In this document: positions 1 through 8,396 of the stretch, piece by piece | Numbering within the stretch: position 1 is the first letter of the stretch | Layout: each line of letters starts with the position of its first letter | Assembly (NCBI RefSeq): GCF_045528445.1 | Contig: NZ_JBGQQU010000016.1 | Location: 1 to 64,000, forward strand | Direction: 5' to 3' | DNA: 64,000 bases | Source of the DNA: Desemzia sp045528445 | Lineage (GTDB): Bacteria; Bacillota; Bacilli; Lactobacillales; Carnobacteriaceae | Notes under the pieces: model-generated | Told to the model about the DNA's origin: nothing | Seen by the model: the letters and a program-made list of their open reading frames with translations, nothing else | Databases searched by the model: none | Translations under genes and position numbers: made by a program

Positions 1-1
1 T

Positions 2-133
2 TTTAGGCAATATCTAGAAAAGCTGATTACGGAACTTCCTGGTTTGGATTTGATCCAAAATCCAAATCTTATCAGAGACTATCTCCCATGGTCTGAGAAA
101 ATCGTTCAATCCTGCCAACCTTTAAAAATATAG
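2..133 (+). CDS. C-terminal fragment of an IS66-family transposase (partial)
   Basis: The open frame entering from the left edge codes for 43 residues and stops with TAG. It contains the sequence LPWSEKI followed by a Cys, which resembles the LPWS-x(3-6)-C ending typical of IS66-family transposases (TnpC). The body of the gene lies outside the window, so completeness cannot be judged. The hairpin directly downstream and a possible IS66 terminal repeat ending at 223 fit the right end of an element. Assigned by motif recognition only. Confidence 0.55.
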   Translation, partial: FRQYLEKLITELPGLDLIQNPNLIRDYLPWSEKIVQSCQPLKI

Positions 134-140
134 ACCAAAA

Positions 141-173
141 AGCCTGATTTCAAAATTGAAAGTAAATCAGGCT
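141..173 (+). terminator. Terminator-like hairpin after the transposase fragment
   Basis: AGCCTGATTT and AAATCAGGCT form a perfect 10-bp stem around a 13-nt loop, 7 nt after the stop codon and followed by a short U-containing tail. It probably ends transposase transcription. Confidence 0.7.
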
Positions 174-270
174 CTTTGTCGTGTCTTCCTTTTTTTCTGC
201 AGCGTCCATTATAACGGGCTTACAGTTAATCAACTCCATAATAAAAAACTCTACTTTTAAGGGTCAGCAC

Positions 271-333
271 CATGGTGTTCCCATGGATTTCCATCAGCAA
301 CCCCATAGGCCAGAGCCAATTTCTTTACCAACG
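271..333 (+). repeat. Dispersed intergenic repeat, copy A
   Basis: The segment running from CATGGTGTTCC through CCCCATAGGCC to ATTTCTTTACCAACG closely matches 43919-43970, apart from a small insertion near the start and a few substitutions. It lies between the IS66 end and the camS terminator and encodes nothing obvious. Confidence 0.6.
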
Positions 334-347
334 CTATTTGACAAAGA

Positions 348-403
348 GACATAAAACCAGCCACCCTTACTTAAATAACAGTAAGAGTGGCTGGTTTTAT
401 GTC
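348..403 (-). terminator. Terminator of the pcrA-ligA-camS operon
   Basis: A long stem pairs GACATAAAACCAGCCAC with GTGGCTGGTTTTATGTC and ends 3 nt beyond the camS stop codon. The A-rich and U-rich flanks would allow function in both directions. Confidence 0.85.
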
Positions 404-406
404 TTG

Positions 407-1594
407 TTAGTCAAATATATGAGTATAAAATTCTGTTTCTCCAGTTTCTCGAGCTAAGAATGCTTCCATTCCATTTATGGAAGAAATGGATACTTCAATA
501 GGAATGTTTGGCGGCAAAAATTTAACGGCCTGATCGTACACATGTTGTGTAAAAGCAATGACTTCCGTTTCTCCATAGAATTGCGTCACCAAATCTACTT
601 TCATATTCACCAATGTATCGTCGATATAAGTAGCTTCAGCAGTAACTCCGCTTAAATTAGGAAAGAAACTTTCCACTTCAGCTTTGAAGTTTTGGAAACT
701 ATTCAGCTCAGTACTTTCTCCACCTTCTAATGGAAAGACCAATTTTTTCATCGACAATTTATTCCATCCGCCTACTGAATTACTTCCATTTTCGCTGATC
801 CCCTCTGCAACATACGTACCGCCTGCTAAACTATCTTGCGGAGTTTGTTTGAAGATTCCTACTACGATCGGGATATCTTCTAATCCTTCCATTTGACGCA
901 TACGCTCCACGATTTTATCGGCCATTTCTTTCCCTTGTTGAATCAATTCTTCTTCACTGATGTCTGTTTCAAAACTGGCACCGTATTGTTCCTTCTGGTA
1001 ATAATCAACCGTGTTCATTGCCAGCCCGATACTGATTCCGGACAAAGAATAGCCGTTTTCTGTCTGTACCGTAAAATTTTGTTCCAAAATAGATTTTAAA
1101 TAGATCGGTGTTCGTTCATTTTCTAATTTGCTTCCATTATGTTGCGGGTTCAATCCTTCAAGATTTTCGTTTCCTTCTTCAACAGTTCGAGCGTTTCCGT
1201 ATTGGTCAAATCCTTCGCCTACTGGAGTATATCTTCCAAGCCATGAGTTGGCTGTTTCGCCATCCAGGTATTGTCCTTCTTGAATCAAGTGGTCATTCGT
1301 AGAAAAATAATCTTGCGAGATCTCCAACAATCCTGTTTCAAAAGCTTTTAAATTGTAATTTGAATTTGTTCCAAGTGAAGCACCTCTGTTCACACCCGGC
1401 TGATATTGCCCATCCGTTATCAACGAACGGTAATAGTCATCAGATAATTGACGCGATGTACTGGTCGTATCTTCTGCTGCTAACTCTGATTGTGACCCAT
1501 CTGACGTTGTTTCTCCTGTTTCTTCTTCAGGAGTTGCACAGGCAGTCAACAATAATACACTTCCTGCAAGTAAAATGAGTAGTTTGCTTTTCAA
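407..1594 (-). CDS. camS: CamS family sex pheromone precursor lipoprotein
   Basis: A 395-residue surface lipoprotein of the CamS family. In staphylococci and enterococci the signal peptide of this protein gives rise to the cAM373 mating pheromone; the function of the mature protein is unknown. The N-terminus is a lipoprotein signal peptide with lipobox LLTAC, so the acylated Cys is residue 19. A Ser/Thr/Glu-rich linker runs from about 21 to 50, followed by the conserved CamS domain to the end. It starts 4 nt after the ligA stop codon and is the last gene of the pcrA-ligA-camS operon. Family assignment is firm; pheromone activity in this organism is only an inference. Confidence 0.9.
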   Translation of the reverse strand: MKSKLLILLAGSVLLLTACATPEEETGETTSDGSQSELAAEDTTSTSRQLSDDYYRSLITDGQYQPGVNRGASLGTNSNYNLKAFETGLLEISQDYFSTNDHLIQEGQYLDGETANSWLGRYTPVGEGFDQYGNARTVEEGNENLEGLNPQHNGSKLENERTPIYLKSILEQNFTVQTENGYSLSGISIGLAMNTVDYYQKEQYGASFETDISEEELIQQGKEMADKIVERMRQMEGLEDIPIVVGIFKQTPQDSLAGGTYVAEGISENGSNSVGGWNKLSMKKLVFPLEGGESTELNSFQNFKAEVESFFPNLSGVTAEATYIDDTLVNMKVDLVTQFYGETEVIAFTQHVYDQAVKFLPPNIPIEVSISSINGMEAFLARETGETEFYTHIFD

Positions 1595-1598
1595 ACTG

Positions 1599-3650
1599 TT
1601 ATTCCTCTCCTTCTAATGTTTCCAACAATTGATCTTCATTCCATACAGGGACATCCAAGCTTTGTGCTTTCGTTAATTTGCTTCCAGCGTCTTCTCCAAC
1701 AACTAAGAAATCCGTTTTTTTGGAGACACTTCCGGTTACTTTACCGCCTAAATTCTCGATCCGCTCCTTAGCTTCCTCACGGGTGAAGTGCGTCAATTTC
1801 CCGGTCAAGACAATGGTTTTCCCGTTAAAATACGAATCACTTTCTGCTACAGTTTCTTTTTTCTTGCCAAGATACGTAAGATTGACCCCTTTTGACCGAA
1901 GTTCTTCAATCAGATCCGTTACTTCCGGCAATTCAAAAAACGTCACGACACTTTCTGCAATGATATCTCCGATACCTTCGATAGCAATAATCGCTTCTTT
2001 GTCTGCTTGTTGCAATCCTTCAATCGTTTCAAATTCTTCCGCCAATAATTTTGCTGCGTTAGCTCCGACATTTCGAATTCCCAGCCCGAACACTAGTCTT
2101 TCTAAAGAATTGCTGCGACTAGCACTGATCGCAGTCAACAAATTATTTGCGGATTTATCTTTGATTTTATCCAATGTGACTAATTGGTCATAGGTCAAGC
2201 TGTAGAGATCAGCTACATCTTTGACTAAGCCTTTTTCATACAGTTGAATAATGACCTTGTTGCCTAGACCGTCAATGTTCATCGCATTACGTGACACAAA
2301 GTGTGTTAATCCTTCAATGATTTGTGCTGGACATTTTGGATTGATGCAGCGTAGAGCTACCTCTTCATCCAAATGGACCAACTCACTTTCGCATGCCGGA
2401 CAATGCGTTGGAAATTCATAAGGGACACTGTCTGCTGGCCGCAAGTCTTCTACTACACGCGTCACTTCTGGAATGATATCACCTGCTTTATGAATCACGA
2501 CGGTATCATTCAAGCGAATATCGCGTTCTCGAATCAAATCGACATTGTGCAAGCTGGCACGTTGAACAGTGGTACCGGCTAACTGGACAGGATTCATAAT
2601 GGCTGTAGGCGTAACGACACCCGTTCTGCCAACTGTCCATTCGATTTCATTGACCACCGTATTCGCTTCTTCAGCCGGAAATTTATATGCGATAGCCCAA
2701 CGAGGAGCTTTGATCGTAAAACCGATATCCTCTTGCGCTTTAAATTCATTCACTTTGATCACGATTCCGTCTATGTCGTAAGGTAAACTACTGCGCTGTT
2801 CTTGGAATTCTTGCGTATACTCCCAAACTTCCTCAATGGTTTCAAACACTCGACGTTCGTGATTGGTACGGATGCCGATTTTATCCAATTGATCTAGTGC
2901 ATCCGATTGACTGGCAGCTTCCATTTCTCCAAAGTCTGCCACAGTATACATAAATGTATTCAAGTTTCGTTTAGCTGTTTGTTTGGGATCTAAATTCCGC
3001 AGACCTCCTGCAGCAGCATTTCTTGGGTTTGCAAAGATATCTTCCCCATTTTCTTCCCGCTTCTGATTCAATTCCACGAAAGAAGTTTTCGGCATATAAC
3101 ATTCACCTCGAACTTCTATTGAATACGGATATTTTAACTTCAGCGGGACAGATTTGATCGTCCGAACGTTTTGCGTCACATTTTCTCCAACCACTCCGTC
3201 GCCACGAGTTGCTGCTTGAATCAGTTTCCCATCTTCATATTTCAAAGAAAGAGCTAGTCCATCTATTTTCAATTCACAAATATACTCAACTTTTTTGTCC
3301 GTCAATTTACGGATTCTTTTGTCGAAATCCAACAGATCTCCTTCTCCAAAAGCATTTCCCAGACTAAGCATAGGAATATCATGAGTTACTTTTTCAAATC
3401 CAGGCAGAATAGTGCCCCCGACACGTTGAGTGGGAGAGTCTCCGCTGATCAGTTCAGGATAAGTTTCTTCCAAAGTTACTAATTCACGATACAATAAATC
3501 GTATTCAGCATCCGTTACAGTCGGCTTATCCAACACGTAATATTCGTGGCTGTACCGATCCAAAGTCTCTCTTAATACTTCAACTCTCTCTGTTGCTTCT
3601 TCAAAAGACACTTCATCTAGTGGATGATTTTTTTCAGGTTTGTCTGTCAA
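1599..3650 (-). CDS. ligA: NAD-dependent DNA ligase LigA
   Basis: Seals nicks using NAD+ in replication and repair. In order it shows the Ia and adenylation domains with the lysine motif KIDG at about residue 128, an OB fold, a four-Cys zinc finger (CPAC, then a Cys pair about 18 residues on), a helix-hairpin-helix region and a C-terminal BRCT domain. Length matches the family. The frame is open to a GTG at 3659, but the Shine-Dalgarno AGAAAGAAGG abuts that codon. It is 7 nt from the TTG at 3650, giving a start of MTDKPEKNHP, which I prefer. It sits between pcrA and camS with tight spacing. Confidence 0.95.
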   Translation of the reverse strand: MTDKPEKNHPLDEVSFEEATERVEVLRETLDRYSHEYYVLDKPTVTDAEYDLLYRELVTLEETYPELISGDSPTQRVGGTILPGFEKVTHDIPMLSLGNAFGEGDLLDFDKRIRKLTDKKVEYICELKIDGLALSLKYEDGKLIQAATRGDGVVGENVTQNVRTIKSVPLKLKYPYSIEVRGECYMPKTSFVELNQKREENGEDIFANPRNAAAGGLRNLDPKQTAKRNLNTFMYTVADFGEMEAASQSDALDQLDKIGIRTNHERRVFETIEEVWEYTQEFQEQRSSLPYDIDGIVIKVNEFKAQEDIGFTIKAPRWAIAYKFPAEEANTVVNEIEWTVGRTGVVTPTAIMNPVQLAGTTVQRASLHNVDLIRERDIRLNDTVVIHKAGDIIPEVTRVVEDLRPADSVPYEFPTHCPACESELVHLDEEVALRCINPKCPAQIIEGLTHFVSRNAMNIDGLGNKVIIQLYEKGLVKDVADLYSLTYDQLVTLDKIKDKSANNLLTAISASRSNSLERLVFGLGIRNVGANAAKLLAEEFETIEGLQQADKEAIIAIEGIGDIIAESVVTFFELPEVTDLIEELRSKGVNLTYLGKKKETVAESDSYFNGKTIVLTGKLTHFTREEAKERIENLGGKVTGSVSKKTDFLVVGEDAGSKLTKAQSLDVPVWNEDQLLETLEGEE

Positions 3651-3684
3651 ATGGAGCACCTTCTTTCTATGTCAGTCAATACTC

Positions 3685-5922
3685 TTATTGTATTTTTTCA
3701 ATGGGTGCGAAAGCAGCTAATAACCGTTTGATACCTGTTGGAGCAGAAAAAGCAATATCCAACTGTAAATTATCTTCGTTTCCTGTCAATTTCACGACTG
3801 TTCCGATACCCCATTTTTTATGAGCGGCTTTGTCACCAACATTCCACCCTACTTTATCTGCGCCGCTGCTGATTTTATTTGTGACTGGAGCTTGAGCTGG
3901 CGTTTGATAAGGAGTGCTGGCTGCTCGTTTCTGTACACTACTGAAAGGACCGGAATTTCTAAATGGAATAGAGCTGGCTTGTTTGTCTTCCGACTCCATG
4001 ATTTCTGCATTGATTTCACTGATAAAACGAGAAGCCGCATTGGCTTGTGTACGTCCATATAAGACGCGCGAGTACGCATTTGTCAGATAGAGTTTTTTCT
4101 CCGCACGAGTGATTCCTACATAAGCTAACCGACGTTCTTCTTCTAATTGTTCTTCTTCCATCATGGCACGAGACAAGGGGAAGATCCCTTCTTCCATCCC
4201 AATCAAAAAGACAACCGGAAACTCCAATCCTTTGGCAGCATGAAGCGTCATTAAGGTGACTTCACCGTTTTCTGCTTCCAAATTATCTAGATCAGAGACC
4301 AAGGACAAGTCTGTTAAGAAAGTTAACAGATCCGTTTCTCCACCAGCGTTATCTTTTTCAAATTGTTGCGTTACAGACAAAAACTCTTGGATATTTTCTA
4401 AACGCGACTCTGACTCCAAGCTTTTTTCATTTTCTAAAGCTTCTTGGTACCCGCTGCGTTTCAACAGCTCTTCTACTAGTTCAGTTATTTGCAAGTACTC
4501 TTGCATCTTGCTTAAGTCTTGCAGCAATACGCCAAAGCCTTCAAGTGACTTAGCCGCTTTTCCAGTAATATTGGTTAAGGCGATATTTTGCGCAGCTTCC
4601 AATAAAGACCAGTCATATAGATCAGCAAAAGCTCTTAATTTCTCTACTGTTCCTGGACCAACTCCTCGTTTTGGAACATTGACGATCCGTTCGAAGCTCA
4701 TATTATCAGAGGGATTTGCGATCAAACGCAAGTATGCCAATACATCTTTGATTTCTTTTCGATCATAGAATTTATGGCCGCCAACCATTTTGTAAGGAAT
4801 ATTGGATTGCAGCAAACTTTCCTCTATTTTACGAGATTGAGCATTGGTACGGTATAGTACAGCAAAGTCGCCGTAGTTTATTTGATTTTCTTTCATTTCT
4901 TCTTGCATTTTCGAAACGACATAGCGAGACTCATCGCCTTCACTTTGAGCACGATAATAAGATATTTTTTCTCCATCGTGATTGTCAGTCCATAGTTTCT
5001 TTTCTTTTCGTTTCGCGTTGTTTCCAATGACATCATTGGCTGCTTGTAAAATGTATTTCGTAGAGCGGTAGTTTTGTTCCAATAAGACTACTTTTGCTTC
5101 TGGATAATCATTTTCAAAGTCCAAGATATTTTCCATATTTGCTCCACGCCAACCATAAATACTTTGGTCAGCATCCCCCACAACACAAAGGTTCTTAAAA
5201 CGAGCTGCCAACATTTGTACCAATGTGTATTGCGCTTGGTTGGTATCTTGATACTCATCCACGTGAATGTATTGAAATTTCGCTTGATAATGTTGCAGTG
5301 TTTCAGGGCTCTCTTTGAATAAACGTGTTGTCAACATGATTAAATCATCAAAATCGACTGCTTGATTCCGACGGAGCTCTTTTTGGTAATCATCATAGCA
5401 GTCCGCTACTATCCGTTGAAAATAAGAAGCAGCTGTTTCGCGGTACTTTTCTGCGGTCAACAATTCATTTTTTGCATTGCTGATCTCAGCCAGAATCGCT
5501 CTCGGATTGAATTTTTTCGGATCAATGTCTCGCTCTTTTAAAATTCGTTTCATTAAGGTTTGTTGTTCACCTGGGTCACTAATCGTAAACGCCCTAGTAT
5601 ATCCAATACGGTCAATATCACGACGCAAGATTCTGACACACATTGAGTGAAATGTCGAAACCCAAACATCATTTCCACCGTCTTGAATCAATCGGCTTAC
5701 CCGTTCTTTCATTTCTTTAGCCGCTTTATTGGTAAATGTGATCGCTAAAATATTCCATGGATTCACATTTTTTTCTTGGATCAAATAAGCAATACGATGA
5801 GTCAAGACACGCGTCTTGCCACTTCCTGCACCTGCCATGATCAAAAGCGGTCCATCTGTGTGGATCACCGCTTCTTTTTGTCGGGGATTCATACCGTTCA
5901 CTAATTTTTCTCGTAATACCAA
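3685..5922 (-). CDS. pcrA: ATP-dependent DNA helicase PcrA (UvrD/Rep family)
   Basis: A 3'-5' superfamily 1 helicase for repair and for removing RecA or replication roadblocks. Visible motifs are the Q-motif region near residues 12-16, Walker A GAGSGKT at 31-37, the Walker B-type DEYQDTNQAQ, GDADQSIYGWRGA, and a C-terminal Tudor-like module (about 690-745) that in Bacillus PcrA contacts RNA polymerase. The start is TTG, with an AGAGAGG ribosome site about 9 nt upstream. First gene of the operon with ligA and camS; an extended -10 promoter lies about 100 bp upstream. Confidence 0.96.
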   Translation of the reverse strand: MVLREKLVNGMNPRQKEAVIHTDGPLLIMAGAGSGKTRVLTHRIAYLIQEKNVNPWNILAITFTNKAAKEMKERVSRLIQDGGNDVWVSTFHSMCVRILRRDIDRIGYTRAFTISDPGEQQTLMKRILKERDIDPKKFNPRAILAEISNAKNELLTAEKYRETAASYFQRIVADCYDDYQKELRRNQAVDFDDLIMLTTRLFKESPETLQHYQAKFQYIHVDEYQDTNQAQYTLVQMLAARFKNLCVVGDADQSIYGWRGANMENILDFENDYPEAKVVLLEQNYRSTKYILQAANDVIGNNAKRKEKKLWTDNHDGEKISYYRAQSEGDESRYVVSKMQEEMKENQINYGDFAVLYRTNAQSRKIEESLLQSNIPYKMVGGHKFYDRKEIKDVLAYLRLIANPSDNMSFERIVNVPKRGVGPGTVEKLRAFADLYDWSLLEAAQNIALTNITGKAAKSLEGFGVLLQDLSKMQEYLQITELVEELLKRSGYQEALENEKSLESESRLENIQEFLSVTQQFEKDNAGGETDLLTFLTDLSLVSDLDNLEAENGEVTLMTLHAAKGLEFPVVFLIGMEEGIFPLSRAMMEEEQLEEERRLAYVGITRAEKKLYLTNAYSRVLYGRTQANAASRFISEINAEIMESEDKQASSIPFRNSGPFSSVQKRAASTPYQTPAQAPVTNKISSGADKVGWNVGDKAAHKKWGIGTVVKLTGNEDNLQLDIAFSAPTGIKRLLAAFAPIEKIQ

Positions 5923-6018
5923 TTCTTACATCCTCTCTGATTCCTTGAGTACATTATCCGCTTGTCTGAAACTTGTAACGGTTGCTTTTTATGCTGTCTT
6001 TTAACATTTTCCATGTCC

Positions 6019-6027
6019 ATTTTACCA
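6019..6027 (-). promoter_or_regulatory. Possible extended -10 promoter of pcrA operon
   Basis: The minus strand reads TGGTAAAAT, an extended -10 element (TG-N-TAAAAT), about 95 nt upstream of the pcrA TTG start. No clear -35 is visible 17 nt further up, as expected for an extended -10 promoter. Confidence 0.4.
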
Positions 6028-6166
6028 TAGTTTGATTCTTCTTTGAGTACGATACGAAAAACTTCAAATTTATCATAAAAAAAGCACATCACTCTTTATA
6101 CTTTCGCATAAGAAATCAATAAGAACTCTTCATTTCTGAAAAGTTCTTTCTTTTTAAATACTGTTG

Positions 6167-6817
6167 TTAAATCCCTTGAATGATTGTTAGAGAGAGTTGA
6201 TTCAACAAAATACGGATTTCTTTCCGTGCATATGCATATTGAGATTCGGATAAATATTTTGTCAGTTGGGTTAAATATTTTACTTTCAATTCTCTTGATT
6301 CAGATAAAACAACTTGAATTTCTGCGTTTTTTTGATGTGTTAAAGAGCGCAGCGTATCCATAAATAAAGTCACGTTATATGTATTCTTTGCGTAACGAAC
6401 AAATTCTTGCCAATATTTTATTTCGGCAACATAGAATTCTGTTTCTTGTTGCTTTCCTGTTAAACGAGCTAATGACTCCACACAATTTTCCAGTTCTGAA
6501 ACATCGAACACAATCTCTCTGATTTGAATTTGATGCAAATAATTGTTTAGGATCATCTCAATAAATCCAATTCTGTCTTGAAAGCCTTTATCATCAATGG
6601 ACGGTTCTTGAATAGAAGCGCCTTTATGAGGGATAATCTCTAATACGTCTTCTGCTTGAAGCCGTAAAAAAGCTCTTCTTATAGGCGTACGGCTGATACC
6701 CAATTCTTGAGACAAATCTTGCTCTGTAATGTGAGTTTTAGGCAGCCATTGCCTTGTCTCGATTTTTTCCTTAATGTACAAATACGCTTGTGTTTCCAAG
6801 TTCTTTGACTTCACCAT
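6167..6817 (-). CDS. GntR family transcriptional regulator
   Basis: A 216-residue DNA-binding protein. Residues 5-70 form a GntR winged helix-turn-helix: AYLYIKEKIETRQWLP, then ITEQDLSQELGISRTPIRRAFLRL (in two adjoining parts), then a wing ending in IPHKGA. The C-terminal 140 residues are helical and resemble an FCD/FadR-type effector domain, but the metal-binding His residues of that domain are not obvious. It stands alone, followed by the long gene-free stretch 6818-7367, and its ligand cannot be inferred from neighbours. Confidence 0.85.
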   Translation of the reverse strand: MVKSKNLETQAYLYIKEKIETRQWLPKTHITEQDLSQELGISRTPIRRAFLRLQAEDVLEIIPHKGASIQEPSIDDKGFQDRIGFIEMILNNYLHQIQIREIVFDVSELENCVESLARLTGKQQETEFYVAEIKYWQEFVRYAKNTYNVTLFMDTLRSLTHQKNAEIQVVLSESRELKVKYLTQLTKYLSESQYAYARKEIRILLNQLSLTIIQGI

Positions 6818-7367
6818 TTCGCTTCTTCACCTACTTTATTTTCTTACACCTGTCATTTTGTTTTATCCATCCTAAATACAAAAACAATTTTGTGTATTTT
6901 CTATCTTAGTTGATTATAAGTACTTTCACTACAATATTCAATACCATTCTTTACGCAATTAACTACAAAACAACCCTGTAGGCGCATTTCTCTTTTTAAT
7001 CCGTTGAACACTCTGCTAGGTAATCACTACTATTCTCTACATGGAGAAATTTTGAACGCATTTCAACAATTTTTTGCTGCTATGTTTAAACCATTAGTCA
7101 CTAATATAGAAAATCTCCCTAACTGACGTTAATAACTTCATCATAAATCACTACCTAGGATCCTCAGCTCATCAGTTAAAAGCATAACTTCACAAAATTT
7201 ACAAAAAGAAAACCTTTCCCTAACCTCTTTTTTATAATCCTATGGTAACTTTTAACTAGTGTTGACTATTACTAATTGTTCTATCTAGTTTTTTTGGATA
7301 GGACTTACCCCTTTAGGAACTGTTTGTGCCCACAAACAGTTCCCTTTTTGTCTCTTGCTGATCCACT
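6818..7367. other. Gene-free interval between GntR regulator and DMT exporter
   Basis: No supportable coding frame was found on either strand. The interval holds the upstream region of the GntR gene and, at its right end, a near-perfect hairpin (7316-7343) followed by a T run on the plus strand. A TTGACT at 7262 lies about 55 nt before that hairpin, but no convincing -10 follows it. Confidence 0.5.
7316..7343 (+). terminator. Perfect terminator hairpin facing the plus strand
   Basis: GGAACTGTTTGTG and CACAAACAGTTCC pair perfectly over 13 bp with a 2-nt gap, followed by CTTTTTG on the plus strand. No plus-strand gene precedes it, so it either ends a short unannotated transcript or acts on the minus strand as a U-poor terminator for the DMT gene ending at 7368. 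Confidence 0.65.
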
Positions 7368-8258
7368 CTATCCCATAGTAGGTTTTGATTTAGGTATCCC
7401 TTGCCAATCACTGATAAATGCAGCTCCTAATACAAATACTCCGCCAATAAACTGGACCAAACTCAGGTGTTCATTTAAGAAAATAGTTGAAAACAGAATA
7501 GCCGATACAGGATCGATGTAACTTAGCATAGCAGTTGTCTGCCCTTTTAAATAAGGAATAGAAGAAAAAAACATGACATACGTGATGCCGGTATGAACGA
7601 TCCCTAAGATAACTAAATAAGGCAACGATGCAATAGGCATACTCAACAGATCAAACCCTTCCGTAAAAAAGACGTAAGGGATCAATATTCCGGTAGCAAT
7701 CAATAATTGAAAGAATGTACTCTGCAATCCTGAAAATCCTTTCAAAAACTTATTGCTGATCATCATACCGGCATAAAACACTGCTGCAGCTAAACCAAAA
7801 GCAATTCCTTTAAGAGGATCAGAGTTCCCCACACTGGATATACCTCCACTATTGACGATCATAAACATCCCCGACATAGCTATTCCAATGCAGCTCACCT
7901 TTTTCACCGTTAATTTTTCTTTCAACAATACTGCAGAAACCAACACCACAAAAACAGGAGCAAAGTAATAACTCAATGTTGCATTGGAAATAGTTGTGTA
8001 ACGATACGACTCAAACAATAACAGCCAGTTTACTCCAATTGCACCACCCGAAAAAAGCAATGCCAGGCTATTTTTTTTAACGAGCCGCCAAGAAATTTTC
8101 TCCCGTTTTACAACCAATACTATTCCTATAAACAAGCAACCAAGCAGTCCTCTAGAAAGAGCGATCTCACTAGAAGACAGTTGAATCCGTTTAACAAATA
8201 ACCCCATAGAGCCAAAAATGAACATTGCAGTCATTACATTGTATTTTGCTTTTTTCAC
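7368..8258 (-). CDS. EamA/DMT family transporter
   Basis: A 296-residue polytopic membrane protein of the drug/metabolite transporter superfamily, with about ten hydrophobic segments in two EamA repeats (about 5-135 and 150-285). Such proteins export amino acids, purines or other small metabolites, and the substrate is not predictable here. The start is GTG with a weak ribosome site; an internal ATG at codon 9 is an alternative but has no better Shine-Dalgarno. It is flanked by the hairpins at 7316-7343 and 8298-8330 and lies downstream of purB. Co-transcription with purB is possible but not shown. Confidence 0.88.
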   Translation of the reverse strand: MKKAKYNVMTAMFIFGSMGLFVKRIQLSSSEIALSRGLLGCLFIGIVLVVKREKISWRLVKKNSLALLFSGGAIGVNWLLLFESYRYTTISNATLSYYFAPVFVVLVSAVLLKEKLTVKKVSCIGIAMSGMFMIVNSGGISSVGNSDPLKGIAFGLAAAVFYAGMMISNKFLKGFSGLQSTFFQLLIATGILIPYVFFTEGFDLLSMPIASLPYLVILGIVHTGITYVMFFSSIPYLKGQTTAMLSYIDPVSAILFSTIFLNEHLSLVQFIGGVFVLGAAFISDWQGIPKSKPTMG

Positions 8259-8297
8259 GGCCGCACCAGCTTCTTTTTTTTATGTTTGCGCAGACAA

Positions 8298-8330
8298 ACA
8301 GAAGCCCAACTCAATTATTGGCTCCTGTTT
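8298..8330. terminator. Imperfect hairpin between purB and the DMT gene
   Basis: AACAGAAGCCCAA and TTGGCTCCTGTTT pair imperfectly around an 8-nt loop, with a five-T run on the plus-strand side. It could terminate or attenuate purB read-through. Confidence 0.5.
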
Positions 8331-8396
8331 TTAAAAGAATTCACTTGTTGTTCTCATTGTTTCTTATTTCATCATGAAAGTATGCCCCTCACGAGC

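Larger units (their letters stand above)
1..223 (+). mobile_element. Right end of an IS66-type insertion sequence (partial)
   Basis: The transposase C-terminus and its terminator are followed by a segment whose complement, read inward from 223, begins GTAAGCCCGTTATAATGG. IS66-family terminal repeats usually begin GTAA. If this is the terminal repeat, the 8-bp target duplication would start at 224. The left end lies outside the window, so neither inverted repeat nor duplication can be confirmed. Confidence 0.45.

Noticed and set aside
1678..2193. Plus-strand 171-codon frame
   Set aside because: Shadow of ligA on the opposite strand without translation signals.
6121..6150. Hairpin AAGAACT...AGTTCTT as terminator of the GntR gene
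   Set aside because: The stem is only 7 bp with a long loop and no T run on the minus strand.
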